DNA of 40,830 nucleotides from CAYFSC01 sp964345695 (GCA_964345695.1 CAYFSC010000003.1:1-40830); one strand, 5' to 3'; shown: positions 1 through 12,262, counted from the first letter of the stretch. Made by a program: numbers and translations. The notes: a model not told the origin generated them from the letters alone.

Positions 1-1521
1 GTTGATGAGCACCTTATACGAGCTCTGCCGCGCGTCCAGTTCGCTCTGCAGCTCGTCGTCCTCGGCGTCTTTCATGTCCTGCTTCGTTTCGAGGCGCAGG
101 TCGGTGAGGCGGTCCAGCAGCTGCGGGAAGAGCTCCAGCGTGTCGCCCTCCGGCTGGATGCCGTAGTTCAGCATGATCGACGGGTACAGGCTCTCCACGT
201 CGGCGTACACGATGGGGCCGAGCACGCCGGTCACGAAGATGTCGGTGTAGCCGCCCATCGACTGGCTGCCCCACTGGCTGCGGGGAAGGGAGTGCCGGCG
301 CCGCAGATACTCGCGGACGAACAGGCTCTCGATCTTCGACGCCGGGCCGCGCCGCGCCGACGACCCGTACGTCATGGGCAGCATCTGCGTGAGGTAGAAC
401 GTGGAGCCGGACAGGTGGCGGGCGAGGCGCTTCGTTTCGATGACGTCGTCGAGCGCGTAGTCGAGCAGCCGCTCTCGGTCGTGGCGCCAGGCCTCGGTGA
501 TGTCGGCCCCCTCGATGTAGGTGCGCTCCTCCGGCGCGAAGCCAAAGTAGCGAGCCGCCGTTTTGAGGCTGTAGTCCGGTAGGTCGCGCTTGAACACGTC
601 GAACGCCATCACCTGGAAGTACGTGTCGATGACGTGCCGCCCGGCGATGTCGAGGGCGGGATAGTCGACCGTCCGCTCCGCGAAGCGCATGCTGGAATCG
701 TACTGCCGCGGCGTCGATCCGTCGCGCCCGATGGCGAAATCGACGTTGTGCAGCTGGCAGCGGTCCAAAATGTAGTCCAGGTCGAAGGCGAACACGTTGT
801 GGCCCTCGATCACGTCGGGGTCTTTCTCGCGGATGAGGTGGACGAGCTCCTGCAGCATCTGCTTTTCACCGATGCCGTCGCGCAGATGCAGAAGCTCCGT
901 CCAGCCGCGGTTGTCGGAGAGGGCGACGATGATAATTTTGTCCTCGGGCCGCTCGGCGCTGGGGAAGCCGCCGTCGGTCATGACCTCGATGTCGAGCTGC
1001 ATGCGGTGCAGGTCGTCGAGCGTCATGTCGAGGAAGCACGTGCGGCCCGTCTGCATCATGTACTGCTGCGCGGGGGAGCCCACGCGATAGAGCTCGTCCG
1101 GCCGGCGCTCGTCGCTGTCGGTGCGGCGCTCGATGGTGCGGATGGCGTCCCAGTAGTCGCTCCAGGTGCGGAAAACGACGAGGTGCTCGTAGTCGTTGTC
1201 GCCCTCCAGGCGCTGAAACTTAAACGTGTCGCGCCGGCCGCGGAGCAGCGAGATGTCCGACAGGAAGAAGAAGGGGAAGAACGTCTCTTCGTGCTCTACC
1301 ACGCGCTCGAAATCCTCCGATCGCTGGTACAGACGGACCGCCGCAGGTTGGTCGGACGCCCGGTCCATGAGCGGATGCACGTCCACGACACGCGGCATCG
1401 GATCCTTGCCGAACAGCGCCGTATCGACCGACCGCTCCGAGGCGGGCGCAGCCGTTCCGTTTGTTGCAGTGTCGCGTGTTGCAGCGTCGCGGGAGGTCGC
1501 AGGAGACGAAGAACCAGGCAT
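1..1521 (-). CDS. Family B DNA polymerase, N-terminal part (cut by window edge)
   Basis: The reverse strand reads open for 507 codons from an ATG at 1521 and leaves the window in frame. It carries the 3'-5' proofreading exonuclease motifs in order: ExoI DIE at residues 177-179, ExoII GHNVFAFD at 240-247 (N242, D247) and ExoIII YALDD at 355-359. Polymerase motif A follows as DVESLYPSI (441-449), with the metal-binding Asp441. The window stops at KVLIN, residues 503-507, the start of motif B (KxxxNSxYG), so fingers, motif C and thumb lie outside. Both exonuclease and polymerase residues seen so far are intact, suggesting an active proofreading enzyme of the Pol II/archaeal PolB type. Residues 1-40 are Ser/Thr/Ala-rich and poorly conserved looking, so a later start (for example Met42) is possible. 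The gene diverges from the GNAT gene across 1522-1683. Role in repair or replication restart is inferred from the family. Confidence 0.93.
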   Translation of the reverse strand, partial: MPGSSSPATSRDAATRDTATNGTAAPASERSVDTALFGKDPMPRVVDVHPLMDRASDQPAAVRLYQRSEDFERVVEHEETFFPFFFLSDISLLRGRRDTFKFQRLEGDNDYEHLVVFRTWSDYWDAIRTIERRTDSDERRPDELYRVGSPAQQYMMQTGRTCFLDMTLDDLHRMQLDIEVMTDGGFPSAERPEDKIIIVALSDNRGWTELLHLRDGIGEKQMLQELVHLIREKDPDVIEGHNVFAFDLDYILDRCQLHNVDFAIGRDGSTPRQYDSSMRFAERTVDYPALDIAGRHVIDTYFQVMAFDVFKRDLPDYSLKTAARYFGFAPEERTYIEGADITEAWRHDRERLLDYALDDVIETKRLARHLSGSTFYLTQMLPMTYGSSARRGPASKIESLFVREYLRRRHSLPRSQWGSQSMGGYTDIFVTGVLGPIVYADVESLYPSIMLNYGIQPEGDTLELFPQLLDRLTDLRLETKQDMKDAEDDELQSELDARQSSYKVLIN

Positions 1522-1683
1522 GGACCGGCGGATGCATGAGTGGAAATCGGGCCATTGTACGGCGTCGCGGAGGCGATGTGCCTTCCCATCTCCCCGAGGG
1601 AGCCTCGGGCAGCGCTTGCAATCATCGACCGGATCGCCGTTTCTGTCCCCAGAAGCCTCTGTTCCAGACCGGTGGTGGCGTCC

Positions 1684-2223
1684 ATGGCATCTGTGATGAT
1701 TCTCCGACGGGCGCGCGAGGCCGATATTCCTGAGTTACAGGCGCTTATTGAGGCGTCGGTTCGGGAGTTGGGACGGCCGTTCTACAGCCGTCAACAAATC
1801 GAGCAGTCCCTCGTGCACGTGTTCGGCGTAGACCGGCAGCTGATTGCCGACGGAACGTACTACGTCGTCGACGCCGACGGCGAAATTGTGGGCTGCGGGG
1901 GATGGAGTCAGCGAAAGACGCCGTTCGGCGGCGATCAGGCGGGCGACGTGCGGGACGCGACGCTGCGGACTCCTGGCGAAGAGCCGGCGGTTCTGCGGGC
2001 GTTCTTCGTGCATCCGGAGTGGGCTCGGCGCGGCATCGGGCGGTGGCTGGTCCACGCATGCGAGAAGCGCGCCCGAAGGGCCGGGTTCACCCGTTTCGAG
2101 CTGGTCTCCACCCTTCCCGGGCGTCCCCTGTATGCCGCCCTCGGTTACCAGGAAGGAGAGTCGATGGCCATTCCTCTGGCGGAGGACGTTGTACTGGAGG
2201 CCGTTCGCATGAAGAAGCCGTGA
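1684..2223 (+). CDS. GNAT-family N-acetyltransferase
   Basis: A 179-residue protein starting at the ATG at 1684; an in-frame ATG at 1696 is an alternative. The open frame extends further upstream, but that part has no family character and overlaps the divergent promoter region. The GNAT fold is shown by the acetyl-CoA pyrophosphate loop RRGIGR at 115-120 after strand 4 (LRAFFVHPEW), and by the C-terminal LYAALGYQEGE motif at 149-159, typical of family members acting on small amines or protein N-termini. The substrate cannot be told from sequence. It lies 60 bases before the ABC ATPase gene on the same strand and may be co-transcribed with it, but nothing links the two functions. Confidence 0.88.
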   Translation: MASVMILRRAREADIPELQALIEASVRELGRPFYSRQQIEQSLVHVFGVDRQLIADGTYYVVDADGEIVGCGGWSQRKTPFGGDQAGDVRDATLRTPGEEPAVLRAFFVHPEWARRGIGRWLVHACEKRARRAGFTRFELVSTLPGRPLYAALGYQEGESMAIPLAEDVVLEAVRMKKP

Positions 2224-2283
2224 GAGCCTGTGGCGAACGCCGGGCGGCGACGAGAGCGAGAGACAAGCCTGCATGCACGTTGA

Positions 2284-2913
2284 ATGATGCCTACGCTTCG
2301 CACGAACAATCTCGGGCAGCGCTTCGGACGCCTGCTGCTCTTCCGGCGGATGTCGTTCACGCTGGAGGGAGGCACTTCGCTGGCGGTGACCGGGGCCAAC
2401 GGGTCGGGCAAGTCGACGCTACTCCGTATTCTGGCCGGGGTGCTTTCCCCGAAAGCCGGGTCGGTTTCCCTGTCGGTCGAGGGGCAGTCCATTTCGGCGG
2501 AGGCGCATCCGCTGCATACGGGGATGGTGGCTCCCTATCTGAACGTCTATGATGACCTCACGGCGCGCGAGAACTTGGAATTTCTGGGTCGGACCCGCGC
2601 GCTCTCGCAGGCCGGGACTCGGATCGACGCGGTGCTCGAGCAGGTCGGGCTCGCGGGGCGCGGCAACGACCTCGTAAGCACCTATTCCTCAGGCATGAAG
2701 CAGCGCGTAAAATACGCCGCGGCGCTCCTCGCCGAGCCGCCGCTGCTTCTGCTCGACGAGCCAAGCACGAATCTCGACGCCGTGGGGGTGGACATGGTAG
2801 AGCGTGTGATGGTGCAGCAGCAGGAGCGCGGTGGGCTGCTCGTCGTGGCGACGAACCGGGCCGAGGAGGCCGCAGCCCACGACCGGCAGATTCGCATCGA
2901 AGACTACCGATAG
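2284..2913 (+). CDS. ABC transporter ATP-binding protein, CcmA-like
   Basis: A 209-residue stand-alone nucleotide-binding domain. Walker A is GANGSGKST (37-45), the signature motif is YSSGMKQR (134-141) rather than LSGGQ, Walker B is LLLLDEP (154-160), the D-loop is STNLD, and the switch position is Asn191 (VVATN) where most ABC ATPases have His. The short length, the SSGM signature and the missing switch His fit the CcmA heme-exporter ATPase group and the related ABC-2 drug/polysaccharide ATPases. In related genomes ccmA is normally followed by ccmB, but here the sequence runs into a 100-N gap 7 bases after the stop, so the partner permease cannot be seen. The heme-export role is therefore inference. 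The start is the first of two adjacent ATG codons (2284, 2287). Confidence 0.85.
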   Translation: MMPTLRTNNLGQRFGRLLLFRRMSFTLEGGTSLAVTGANGSGKSTLLRILAGVLSPKAGSVSLSVEGQSISAEAHPLHTGMVAPYLNVYDDLTARENLEFLGRTRALSQAGTRIDAVLEQVGLAGRGNDLVSTYSSGMKQRVKYAAALLAEPPLLLLDEPSTNLDAVGVDMVERVMVQQQERGGLLVVATNRAEEAAAHDRQIRIEDYR

Positions 2914-2920
2914 AGCGTGG

Positions 2921-3020
2921 NNNNNNNNNNNNNNNNNNNNNNNNNNNNNNNNNNNNNNNNNNNNNNNNNNNNNNNNNNNNNNNNNNNNNNNNNNNNNNNN
3001 NNNNNNNNNNNNNNNNNNNN
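2921..3020. other. Assembly gap (100 N)
   Basis: Exactly 100 unknown bases, the usual placeholder for a scaffold join of unknown size. The left flank is the end of the ABC ATPase gene and the right flank is non-coding looking sequence. The missing piece may hold the permease partner of the ATPase. Confidence 0.99.
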
Positions 3021-3455
3021 GGAGCGCACGGTCGGAAGGGGAGCGTAGAGAACGGGACCCAAACGGCCATCCCTGGTGCGTCCGCTCTCGTTCCGCCCCC
3101 GATCCGCCTCCCCTGCCGTTGTCCGTGCCGTCTGCCCGCCCGTTCCCTGAAGGTCCTACGCCTCACGTTTCGTCCTGGACCTCTGGCGCCTTGACGCACG
3201 GGAAAAGAATGCCGGAGCCCGGCGGGAGTACGCATCCTGAGTGGACCCATCTCAGGGGAGCCACCGGTGGAGACATTCCGTAAAATCGGAGGGGGGAAAG
3301 AGAACAGCGGCCCGCCGGACTGAAACGATCTCGGGGCTCAACCGACCCTTACAGGTGAGCAACAAGAAAGCGGGTGCTCCGCAGTACCTGGCACCAACCA
3401 TTCCTGCGGCCCACCCGCCGATCGCATCCCTTTGAATGCATACGCATCCAAAACC
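3021..3455. other. Intergenic region with no recognisable gene
   Basis: There are 435 bases between the gap and the outer-membrane barrel gene. No reading frame shows family character. Short hairpins are present (for example CCTGAG/CTCAGG around 3237-3257, and the self-complementary CCACCGGTGG nearby). The region presumably contains the promoter of the downstream barrel gene, but I could not place it. Confidence 0.5.
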
Positions 3456-4124
3456 ATGCAAAAACTAACTTCGCGAATCTCTGCGTTGATCGCAACCGGC
3501 GTGCTGCTCGGGGTCCTTGCCCTGCCGCACGCAGCACAGGCCCAGCGTGCTGGCGGCGGGTCGAACCCCTTCGACATCGACGCTCGCGCGGGCGTCACCC
3601 TTCCGGCCAGCGACATCGGCGACGTGGCCGATCCGGGCGCCAGTTTCGGTCTGGGGCTGACGTACTGGTTCCATCACCGGCTGGGCGTGCGCCTCAACGG
3701 CGATCTGGGCCTCCTCTCGGGATTGGACGCCGATGAGACTGGGACGAACTCCGAGTCGCCCGACATCGACGTATGGCGCTACACGCTCGGCATCGTCGGA
3801 CGCATCACGCCGCCTGCAAGCCGCTGGGACATCACCGCCAATCTCGGGGCCGGAGGAGTGTCCTACAGCAGCGATGAGTTTGAGGGAGGTCCCGTCGCCG
3901 GCCAGGACCTTTCCGAGACCTACTTCTCGGGGACCGGCGGCGTGCGCATCGGATACGACGTGACGCCGAGCATCGGGCTGTTCGTTGGGGCGCAGGCCTA
4001 CTACGACTTCCTCGACGAGGACGACACCGCGGCGTTCGCCCAAGCGGTGCCGAGCGAGGTGGATGAAGGACTGGAAAGCGGCTGGACCTTTCCCATTCAG
4101 GGAGGGATCAAAATCAAACTGTAG
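3456..4124 (+). CDS. Secreted outer-membrane beta-barrel protein
   Basis: A 222-residue protein. The ATG at 3456 is preferred over an in-frame TTG at 3432 because it directly begins a signal peptide: MQKLTSR, a hydrophobic core, then an AQAQ cleavage region near residue 30. The mature part alternates glycine/aromatic-rich strands with acidic loops (DIDARAGVTLP, LGLTYWFHHRLGVRLNG, ANLGAGGVSYSS, GVRIGYDVTPSIGLFVGAQAYYDF) and ends in a short strand with terminal IKIKL. This is the pattern of small OmpA/OmpX-like barrels with about eight strands. No function beyond an outer-membrane location can be given. It resembles the barrel at 33635 in architecture. A perfect 10-bp hairpin follows the stop. 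Confidence 0.82.
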   Translation: MQKLTSRISALIATGVLLGVLALPHAAQAQRAGGGSNPFDIDARAGVTLPASDIGDVADPGASFGLGLTYWFHHRLGVRLNGDLGLLSGLDADETGTNSESPDIDVWRYTLGIVGRITPPASRWDITANLGAGGVSYSSDEFEGGPVAGQDLSETYFSGTGGVRIGYDVTPSIGLFVGAQAYYDFLDEDDTAAFAQAVPSEVDEGLESGWTFPIQGGIKIKL

Positions 4125-4167
4125 CCGCTCCCGCACGCATCCCCGAAGAACGCAGGCCCGATCTGGA

Positions 4168-4192
4168 GCCGGAAGGGACCGCCCCTTCCGGC
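4168..4192 (+). terminator. Hairpin downstream of barrel gene
   Basis: A perfect 10-bp inverted repeat, GCCGGAAGGG / CCCTTCCGGC, with a 5-base loop, 44 bases after the barrel stop codon. There is no clear T-run, so it is a candidate terminator or mRNA-stabilising hairpin only. Confidence 0.45.
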
Positions 4193-4290
4193 TTCGGTAT
4201 GTGAGGGCGACCGTCGGGGAAAGTCTTCCGATCGCGGCAGTATGATACCGAACCGCGATTCTTCCCGATCACCAACGACGTTCTCCCACC

Positions 4291-4578
4291 ATGAACACCG
4301 AGACGACGGAACGCCTGTCGGCGCGCATCACCGGACGCGTGCAGGGCGTGGGCTTCCGCAACTTCACCCAACTCCGCGCGCGAGACCTCGGCCTCACCGG
4401 ATGGGTGCGCAACGAGCCCGACGGATCGGTGCGTCTGGAAGCCGAGGGCGATCCGGCTGCGCTTGACGACCTGGAGACGGCGCTGCACGACGGTCCGCGT
4501 CTTGCTCGCGTCGACACCGTGGAGGCGAATCGCTCCGACGCCACCGGCGAGTTTACGACATTCCGCGTCCGACGGTAG
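4291..4578 (+). CDS. acyP: Acylphosphatase
   Basis: A 95-residue protein of normal family length. The phosphate-binding signature GRVQGVGFRNF is at residues 15-25, with the catalytic Arg in GFRNF. The second signature GWVRNEPDGSV (37-47) contains the catalytic Asn. The enzyme hydrolyses the carboxyl-phosphate bond of acyl phosphates such as 1,3-bisphosphoglycerate and acetyl phosphate in the cytoplasm. It sits alone between the barrel and glycyl-tRNA synthetase genes. The start at 4291 gives the usual short N-terminal lead before the first strand. Confidence 0.95.
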   Translation: MNTETTERLSARITGRVQGVGFRNFTQLRARDLGLTGWVRNEPDGSVRLEAEGDPAALDDLETALHDGPRLARVDTVEANRSDATGEFTTFRVRR

Positions 4579-4675
4579 AGCGCGGTGGGAAAACCTCCCG
4601 GGAGCGCACGGGTGAATTGGCCGCCGCAAACACCGAGTCTGACGGGTCGACTCACCGGCTTTTCAAGCCGATTCG

Positions 4676-4706
4676 TTGCATCCAGCGCCCGCCGTTGGTA
4701 CGTTTT
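4676..4706 (+). promoter_or_regulatory. Possible Bacteroidota-type promoter for glycyl-tRNA synthetase
   Basis: TTG at 4676-4678 is followed after 20 bases by TACGTTTT at 4699-4706. This resembles the -33 TTTG / -7 TAnnTTTG pattern of Bacteroidota sigma-A promoters. It is about 70 bases before the glyS start. This is a pattern match only. Confidence 0.33.
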
Positions 4707-4774
4707 TTGGCGTTGGCGGGCTCACAATGGCGCGCCGGGCGGGATTCACCGATCTGAGAACAGGCGAGGTCACC

Positions 4775-6217
4775 ATGAGCGATCTTTTCGACACCATCGT
4801 CTCGCTGTCGAAACAGCGAGGATTCATCTTCCAGTCGTCCGAAATTTACGGCGGCCTCAGTGCCACGTACGACTACGGGCCGCTCGGCGTCGAGCTGAAG
4901 CGCAACGTTAAGGAGAAGTGGTGGCGCTCGATGGTCTACCAGCACGACGACATCGAGGGCGTCGACGCGGCCATTCTCATGCATCCGAAGACGTGGGAGG
5001 CCTCCGGCCATACCGAGGCGTTCAACGACCCGCTGATCGACGACAAGGAGTCCGGCAACCGCTACCGGGCCGACGAGCTGATCGAGGATTACATCCGCCG
5101 GCTTCGCGACGACGGGGAGGAGGACCATGCCGCCGCCGTGCACGAGCGGCTCGTGGACGCGCTCAACGCCGGAGAGGCGATGACCGACCGGCTGCACGCC
5201 ATCATCATCGACGAGGAGATCCGCGCGCCCGACTCCGGGGCGTTCGACTGGACAGACGTCCGCCAGTTCAACCTTATGTTCGAGACGCACATGGGTCCGG
5301 TTAAGGAAGAGAGCTCCCGCCTCTTTCTCCGTCCCGAGACGGCCCAAGGGATGTTTGTCAACTTTCACAACGTGCGCGAACCCGCGCGTCAACACGTCCC
5401 GTTCGGCATTGCTCAGATTGGAAAGGCCTTCCGCAACGAGATTGTGGCCCGGCAGTTCGTCTTCCGGATGCGGGAGTTTGAGCAGATGGAGATGCAGTAC
5501 TTTGTGAAGCCGGGGACTCAGGACGAGAATTACGAGCGCTGGAAGGAAGAGCGCATGGCGTGGCACGAAAGCCTCGGCATCGACACCGCCAAGCTGCGGT
5601 TCCATGAGCACGAGCAGCTTTCCCACTATGCGGACGCGGCCGTGGATATTCAGTACGAGTTCCCCATCGGCTGGAAAGAACTGGAGGGCATCCACTCCCG
5701 TACCGACTACGACTTGGGCCGTCATCAAGAGTACTCGGGCAAGAAGATGACGTACTACGATCCGTTCGAAGAGGAACGGTACATCCCGTACGTGGTGGAA
5801 ACCTCTGCGGGCCTCGACCGGACGATCCTGATGCTCCTGTGCGATGCCTACTACGAAGAAGAGGTGCGCGGCGATACGCGCTCGGTGCTCCAGTTTCATC
5901 CCGAGGTGGCGCCGATCCGCGCGGCCATCTTCCCGCTGGTGAAGAAAGAGGGCCTTCCCGAGATCGCGCACCGCATCGAAGACGACCTGCAAGACCACTT
6001 CAACGTGAAGTACGATGAGCGCGGGTCGATGGGCAAGCGGTACCGGCGGATGGATGAGGCGGGCACGCCGTTCTGCATCACGGTCGACTTTGACACCCTC
6101 GACGACCAGACGGTGACGGTACGCGACCGCGACTCGATGGAGCAGGACCGCGTGGCCATCGACCAGCTTGCCACGTATATCTTCGACCACACCCGCTCGT
6201 GGACGCCGGAGTCCTGA
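4775..6217 (+). CDS. glyS: Glycine--tRNA ligase, dimeric (eukaryote/archaea-like) type
   Basis: A 480-residue class II aminoacyl-tRNA synthetase that charges tRNA-Gly. The N-terminus reads through KQRGFIFQSSEIYGG and the TYDYGPLGVELKRN motif 1 region. Later come the family-specific FLRPETAQGMFVNF, class II motif 2 (GKAFRNEI) and motif 3 (AGLDRTIL). A C-terminal anticodon-binding domain begins around AAIFPLVKKEG. This single-chain alpha2 form replaces the alpha2beta2 GlyQ/GlyS pair of many bacteria and is normal for Bacteroidota. The ATG at 4775 is chosen because it follows an AGGCGAGGT ribosome-binding stretch and begins the conserved region. Upstream in-frame starts at 4676 and 4727 add residues with no family character and would run through the putative promoter. 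Confidence 0.96.
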   Translation: MSDLFDTIVSLSKQRGFIFQSSEIYGGLSATYDYGPLGVELKRNVKEKWWRSMVYQHDDIEGVDAAILMHPKTWEASGHTEAFNDPLIDDKESGNRYRADELIEDYIRRLRDDGEEDHAAAVHERLVDALNAGEAMTDRLHAIIIDEEIRAPDSGAFDWTDVRQFNLMFETHMGPVKEESSRLFLRPETAQGMFVNFHNVREPARQHVPFGIAQIGKAFRNEIVARQFVFRMREFEQMEMQYFVKPGTQDENYERWKEERMAWHESLGIDTAKLRFHEHEQLSHYADAAVDIQYEFPIGWKELEGIHSRTDYDLGRHQEYSGKKMTYYDPFEEERYIPYVVETSAGLDRTILMLLCDAYYEEEVRGDTRSVLQFHPEVAPIRAAIFPLVKKEGLPEIAHRIEDDLQDHFNVKYDERGSMGKRYRRMDEAGTPFCITVDFDTLDDQTVTVRDRDSMEQDRVAIDQLATYIFDHTRSWTPES

Positions 6218-6548
6218 GTCCTGGCTGAGGCGTCCCGCGAAGCCTGCGGGTCCACCACCCGCGGCATTCCGTCCCGTGTTGGGGCGCCATCAGGTTTAAA
6301 GCCTGCTCAAAGCATCAAATTAAGGTTTAGCGGAGATCCTGTGGGGATTGACGTAAACCGGTGCCTTCCCTTGGGTTGTATTTCACGCTATCGTATACTT
6401 TCATTCCCCTGCACGAGGAGCACCCGCTGAGTTCTCTTTCGTTTGAGGTTTGGGCCTGTACGTCCTCCGTTTCGGAGGTCTCCCCTACGTCTGAAAGGAT
6501 TTCTCGACGGAATGCCCCCGTACGCCTACTGCTGAACGCCTCGCTCGT
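6218..6548. other. Intergenic leader of the act cluster
   Basis: There are 331 bases between glyS and actA. No gene is apparent. The region is more AT-rich than its surroundings from about 6290 and holds the candidate promoter at 6371-6399. Confidence 0.55.
6371..6399 (+). promoter_or_regulatory. Candidate promoter of the act (alternative complex III) cluster
   Basis: TTGGGT at 6371-6376 and TATACT at 6394-6399 are separated by 17 bases. The -10 match is 5 of 6 and the -35 match only 3 of 6. It would give a leader of roughly 140 bases before actA. Confidence 0.35.
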
Positions 6549-7196
6549 ATGTCGCAGATATTTCCGAAGAAGGCCAATTCGCTCCCGCTGCTCTCGCTGG
6601 TGGGGTCCCTGCTGGGCGGTGTGGCGCTGATCGTCCTCGTCTGGTACTACTTTTCGCCAGAGTTCACCGTGGTGGGCTACAAACCGGAGCAGCCCGTTCC
6701 GTACAGCCACCGGCTTCACGTGGACGAGCTGGGCATGGACTGCCAGTATTGCCACAATTGGGTTGAGAACTCGGCGCATGCCAACGTGCCCCCGACGCAG
6801 ACGTGCATGAACTGTCACAATCAGATTCAGACGCAGTCGCCGAAGCTCGTGGAGGTGCGTGAGAGCTGGGCGAACGACGAGCCGATCGAGTGGGTGCGTG
6901 TGCACCACTTGCCGGATTACGCGCACTTCAGCCACGCTGCGCACGTAAACAAAGGCGTAGGGTGCGAGACGTGTCACGGACGCATCGATCAGATGGAGGT
7001 CGTCTCGCAGGTGGAGCCGCTGTCCATGGGGTGGTGCATCGAGTGCCATCGCCAGCCGGAGTTGTACCTGCGCCCGAACGACGAGGTGACGACGATGGGC
7101 TACACCCAGCCCGCGAACTTCGTCGAGCGGAATCTGGAGCGGATTCGCGAAGACGGCATTCAGCCGCCCACCAACTGTTCGGCCTGCCACTACTAA
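6549..7196 (+). CDS. actA: ActA, pentaheme cytochrome c subunit of alternative complex III
   Basis: A 215-residue protein with one N-terminal membrane segment (about 14-34) and five CxxCH heme c sites: CQYCH (65-69), CMNCH (86-90), CETCH (139-143), CIECH (163-167) and CSACH (210-214). Further His residues suitable as distal ligands occur throughout (HRLH, HAAH, HH at 119-120). This is the organisation of ActA, the periplasmic multiheme subunit of the quinol:cytochrome c oxidoreductase that replaces the bc1 complex in Rhodothermus and relatives. It starts the cluster and is followed 86 bases later by actB. The last heme motif lies right at the C-terminus, as usual for the family. Confidence is high because motif count, length and neighbours agree. 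Confidence 0.96.
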   Translation: MSQIFPKKANSLPLLSLVGSLLGGVALIVLVWYYFSPEFTVVGYKPEQPVPYSHRLHVDELGMDCQYCHNWVENSAHANVPPTQTCMNCHNQIQTQSPKLVEVRESWANDEPIEWVRVHHLPDYAHFSHAAHVNKGVGCETCHGRIDQMEVVSQVEPLSMGWCIECHRQPELYLRPNDEVTTMGYTQPANFVERNLERIREDGIQPPTNCSACHY

Positions 7197-7282
7197 TCGC
7201 TCAGGGTATCGCGTTTGCGTTGCGGAAGCGACCGCCGCAGCGTCCCACGCTCGACCCCTCATCCGCAACGACCCAGCGAAGC

Positions 7283-10612
<3,330 letters not shown>

Positions 10613-10663
10613 AACGTGGTGAGGACCCTGTGCCCTTTCTCTGTAGAATCAAGCTGAAATCCC

Positions 10664-12181
10664 GTGGAGAATACCCCCTCAAGTGAACCATCCTCCGCCC
10701 ACGCAGGCGACGGGTTCCACGAGCGCGAGCGCCTCGTGAAGGGCAACCTGTCGTTCCACGACGTGACCGAAATGGTGGCGCGGCACACGGAGAAGAAAAC
10801 GCCCCTGACGTGGTACGTGCTGTTCACGATCTCCGCGTCGATGGCGGGGCTGCTCGTCGTGATGCTCGCCTACCAGGTGTGGAACGGCGTGGGCGTGTGG
10901 GGCAACAACCAGCCGGTGGGCTGGGGCTGGCCGATCGTCAACTTCGTGTTCTGGGTCGGCATCGGTCACGCCGGAACGCTCATCTCGGCCATTCTCTTCC
11001 TGTTCCGCCAGCAGTGGCGCACCTCGATCAACCGATCGGCGGAGGCCATGACGCTCTTCGCCGTGACGTGTGCGCTGATCTTCCCGACCTTCCACGTCGG
11101 CCGCGTGTGGGCCGTGTACTGGATGCTGCCCATCCCGAACCAGATGGAGATGTGGCCGCAGTTTAAGAGCCCGCTCCTGTGGGACGTATTTGCGGTGTCG
11201 AGCTACTTCATCGTGTCGCTCATGTTCTGGTACGTCGGCCTCGTGCCCGACCTCGCCACGCTGCGCGACCGGGCCAAGGGCTTCTGGCGGAAACGCATCA
11301 TGGGCTTCTTCTCGCTCGGATGGACGGGGGCGAACCGCCACTGGCGGAACTACGAAAAGGCCTACTTGCTGCTCGCCGGTCTGGCTACCCCGCTGGTCCT
11401 GTCGGTCCACTCGGTCGTTTCGTTCGACTTTGCCGTATCCATCCTGCCCGGCTGGCACACCACCATCTTTCCGCCCTACTTCGTGGCGGGTGCCATCTTT
11501 TCGGGCTTCGCCATGGTGGTTACGCTGCTGGTCATCGCCCGGAAGGCCTACGGGCTGGAGAACCTGATCACGATCGACCACCTGGAGAAGATGAATATCA
11601 TCATCCTGGTGACCGGCACGATCGTTGGCTTCGCCTACATCACGGAGTTCTTCATGGCCTGGTACTCGCAGGTGGAGTACGAGCAGTACGCCTTTCTGAA
11701 CCGCGCCTTCGGGCCGTATGCGTGGGCGTACTGGATCATGATGAGCTGCAACCTGATTTCGCCCCAGCTTTTTTGGTCGAAAAAGCTTCGGCGCTCGATT
11801 CCGGTGATGTTTGCCCTGTCGATCGTCGTGAACATCGGCATGTGGTTCGAGCGCTTCGTGATTACGATTACATCGCTGCACCGCGACTTCCTGCCGAGCT
11901 CGTGGGGCTACTTCACGCCGACCTGGATCGACATCGGCACGCTCGTCGGGTCGTTCGGCCTGTTCTTCACGCTTTTCCTGCTGTTCCTCCGGTTTGTGCC
12001 CATGGTGGCCATTGCCGAGGTGAAAGGCGTTATGCCGCAGGCCGACCCGCACGCCTACGAGGGCGATGGACACCCGACGCCGGGCCAGAAAGACGTGCCG
12101 TACATCCAGGCCGAGGCGGAGATCGATCCGTCCGACGACTCCCGGCGGAATGACTCGGGCGAGGTGCGGGGCGGCGCCTAG
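10664..12181 (+). CDS. actC: ActC, NrfD-like membrane subunit of alternative complex III
   Basis: A 505-residue polytopic protein of the NrfD/PsrC family with about ten predicted membrane segments (for example YVLFTISASMAGLLVVML, IVNFVFWVGIGHAGTLIS, IVSLMFWYVGLVPDL). It is the quinol-oxidising membrane subunit candidate that docks against the ActB iron-sulfur domain. The start is taken as GTG at 10664, because the first in-frame ATG would remove the conserved polar lead VKGNLSFHDVTEMV that precedes membrane segment 1 in this family. The C-terminal 60 residues are hydrophilic and acidic. It lies 51 bases after actB and 81 before actD. Confidence 0.95.
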   Translation: MENTPSSEPSSAHAGDGFHERERLVKGNLSFHDVTEMVARHTEKKTPLTWYVLFTISASMAGLLVVMLAYQVWNGVGVWGNNQPVGWGWPIVNFVFWVGIGHAGTLISAILFLFRQQWRTSINRSAEAMTLFAVTCALIFPTFHVGRVWAVYWMLPIPNQMEMWPQFKSPLLWDVFAVSSYFIVSLMFWYVGLVPDLATLRDRAKGFWRKRIMGFFSLGWTGANRHWRNYEKAYLLLAGLATPLVLSVHSVVSFDFAVSILPGWHTTIFPPYFVAGAIFSGFAMVVTLLVIARKAYGLENLITIDHLEKMNIIILVTGTIVGFAYITEFFMAWYSQVEYEQYAFLNRAFGPYAWAYWIMMSCNLISPQLFWSKKLRRSIPVMFALSIVVNIGMWFERFVITITSLHRDFLPSSWGYFTPTWIDIGTLVGSFGLFFTLFLLFLRFVPMVAIAEVKGVMPQADPHAYEGDGHPTPGQKDVPYIQAEAEIDPSDDSRRNDSGEVRGGA

Positions 12182-12262
12182 CTCCGGCGGGGCCTGGTCT
12201 CGGCCCTCGTTCGGGACCGTACGACTCGCAATCCAGCACAACGCGCACAGCGCGCTCCACTC

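Noticed and set aside
634..1539. A 301-residue forward-strand frame opposite the DNA polymerase gene
   Set aside because: It is the antisense shadow of the polymerase frame, rich in Val/Ala/Arg/His with no domain; the reverse strand carries all polymerase B motifs.
1540..1683. Upstream extension of the GNAT gene to 1540
   Set aside because: The added 48 residues have no GNAT character and occupy the divergent promoter space; the ATG at 1684 sits just before the first strand.
3230..3440. Possible cobalamin or other riboswitch before the small barrel gene (AGCGGCCCGCC...ACTG words and several hairpins)
   Set aside because: The conserved box order does not fit and the downstream gene is not a transporter or biosynthesis gene. 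A covariance-model search would settle it.
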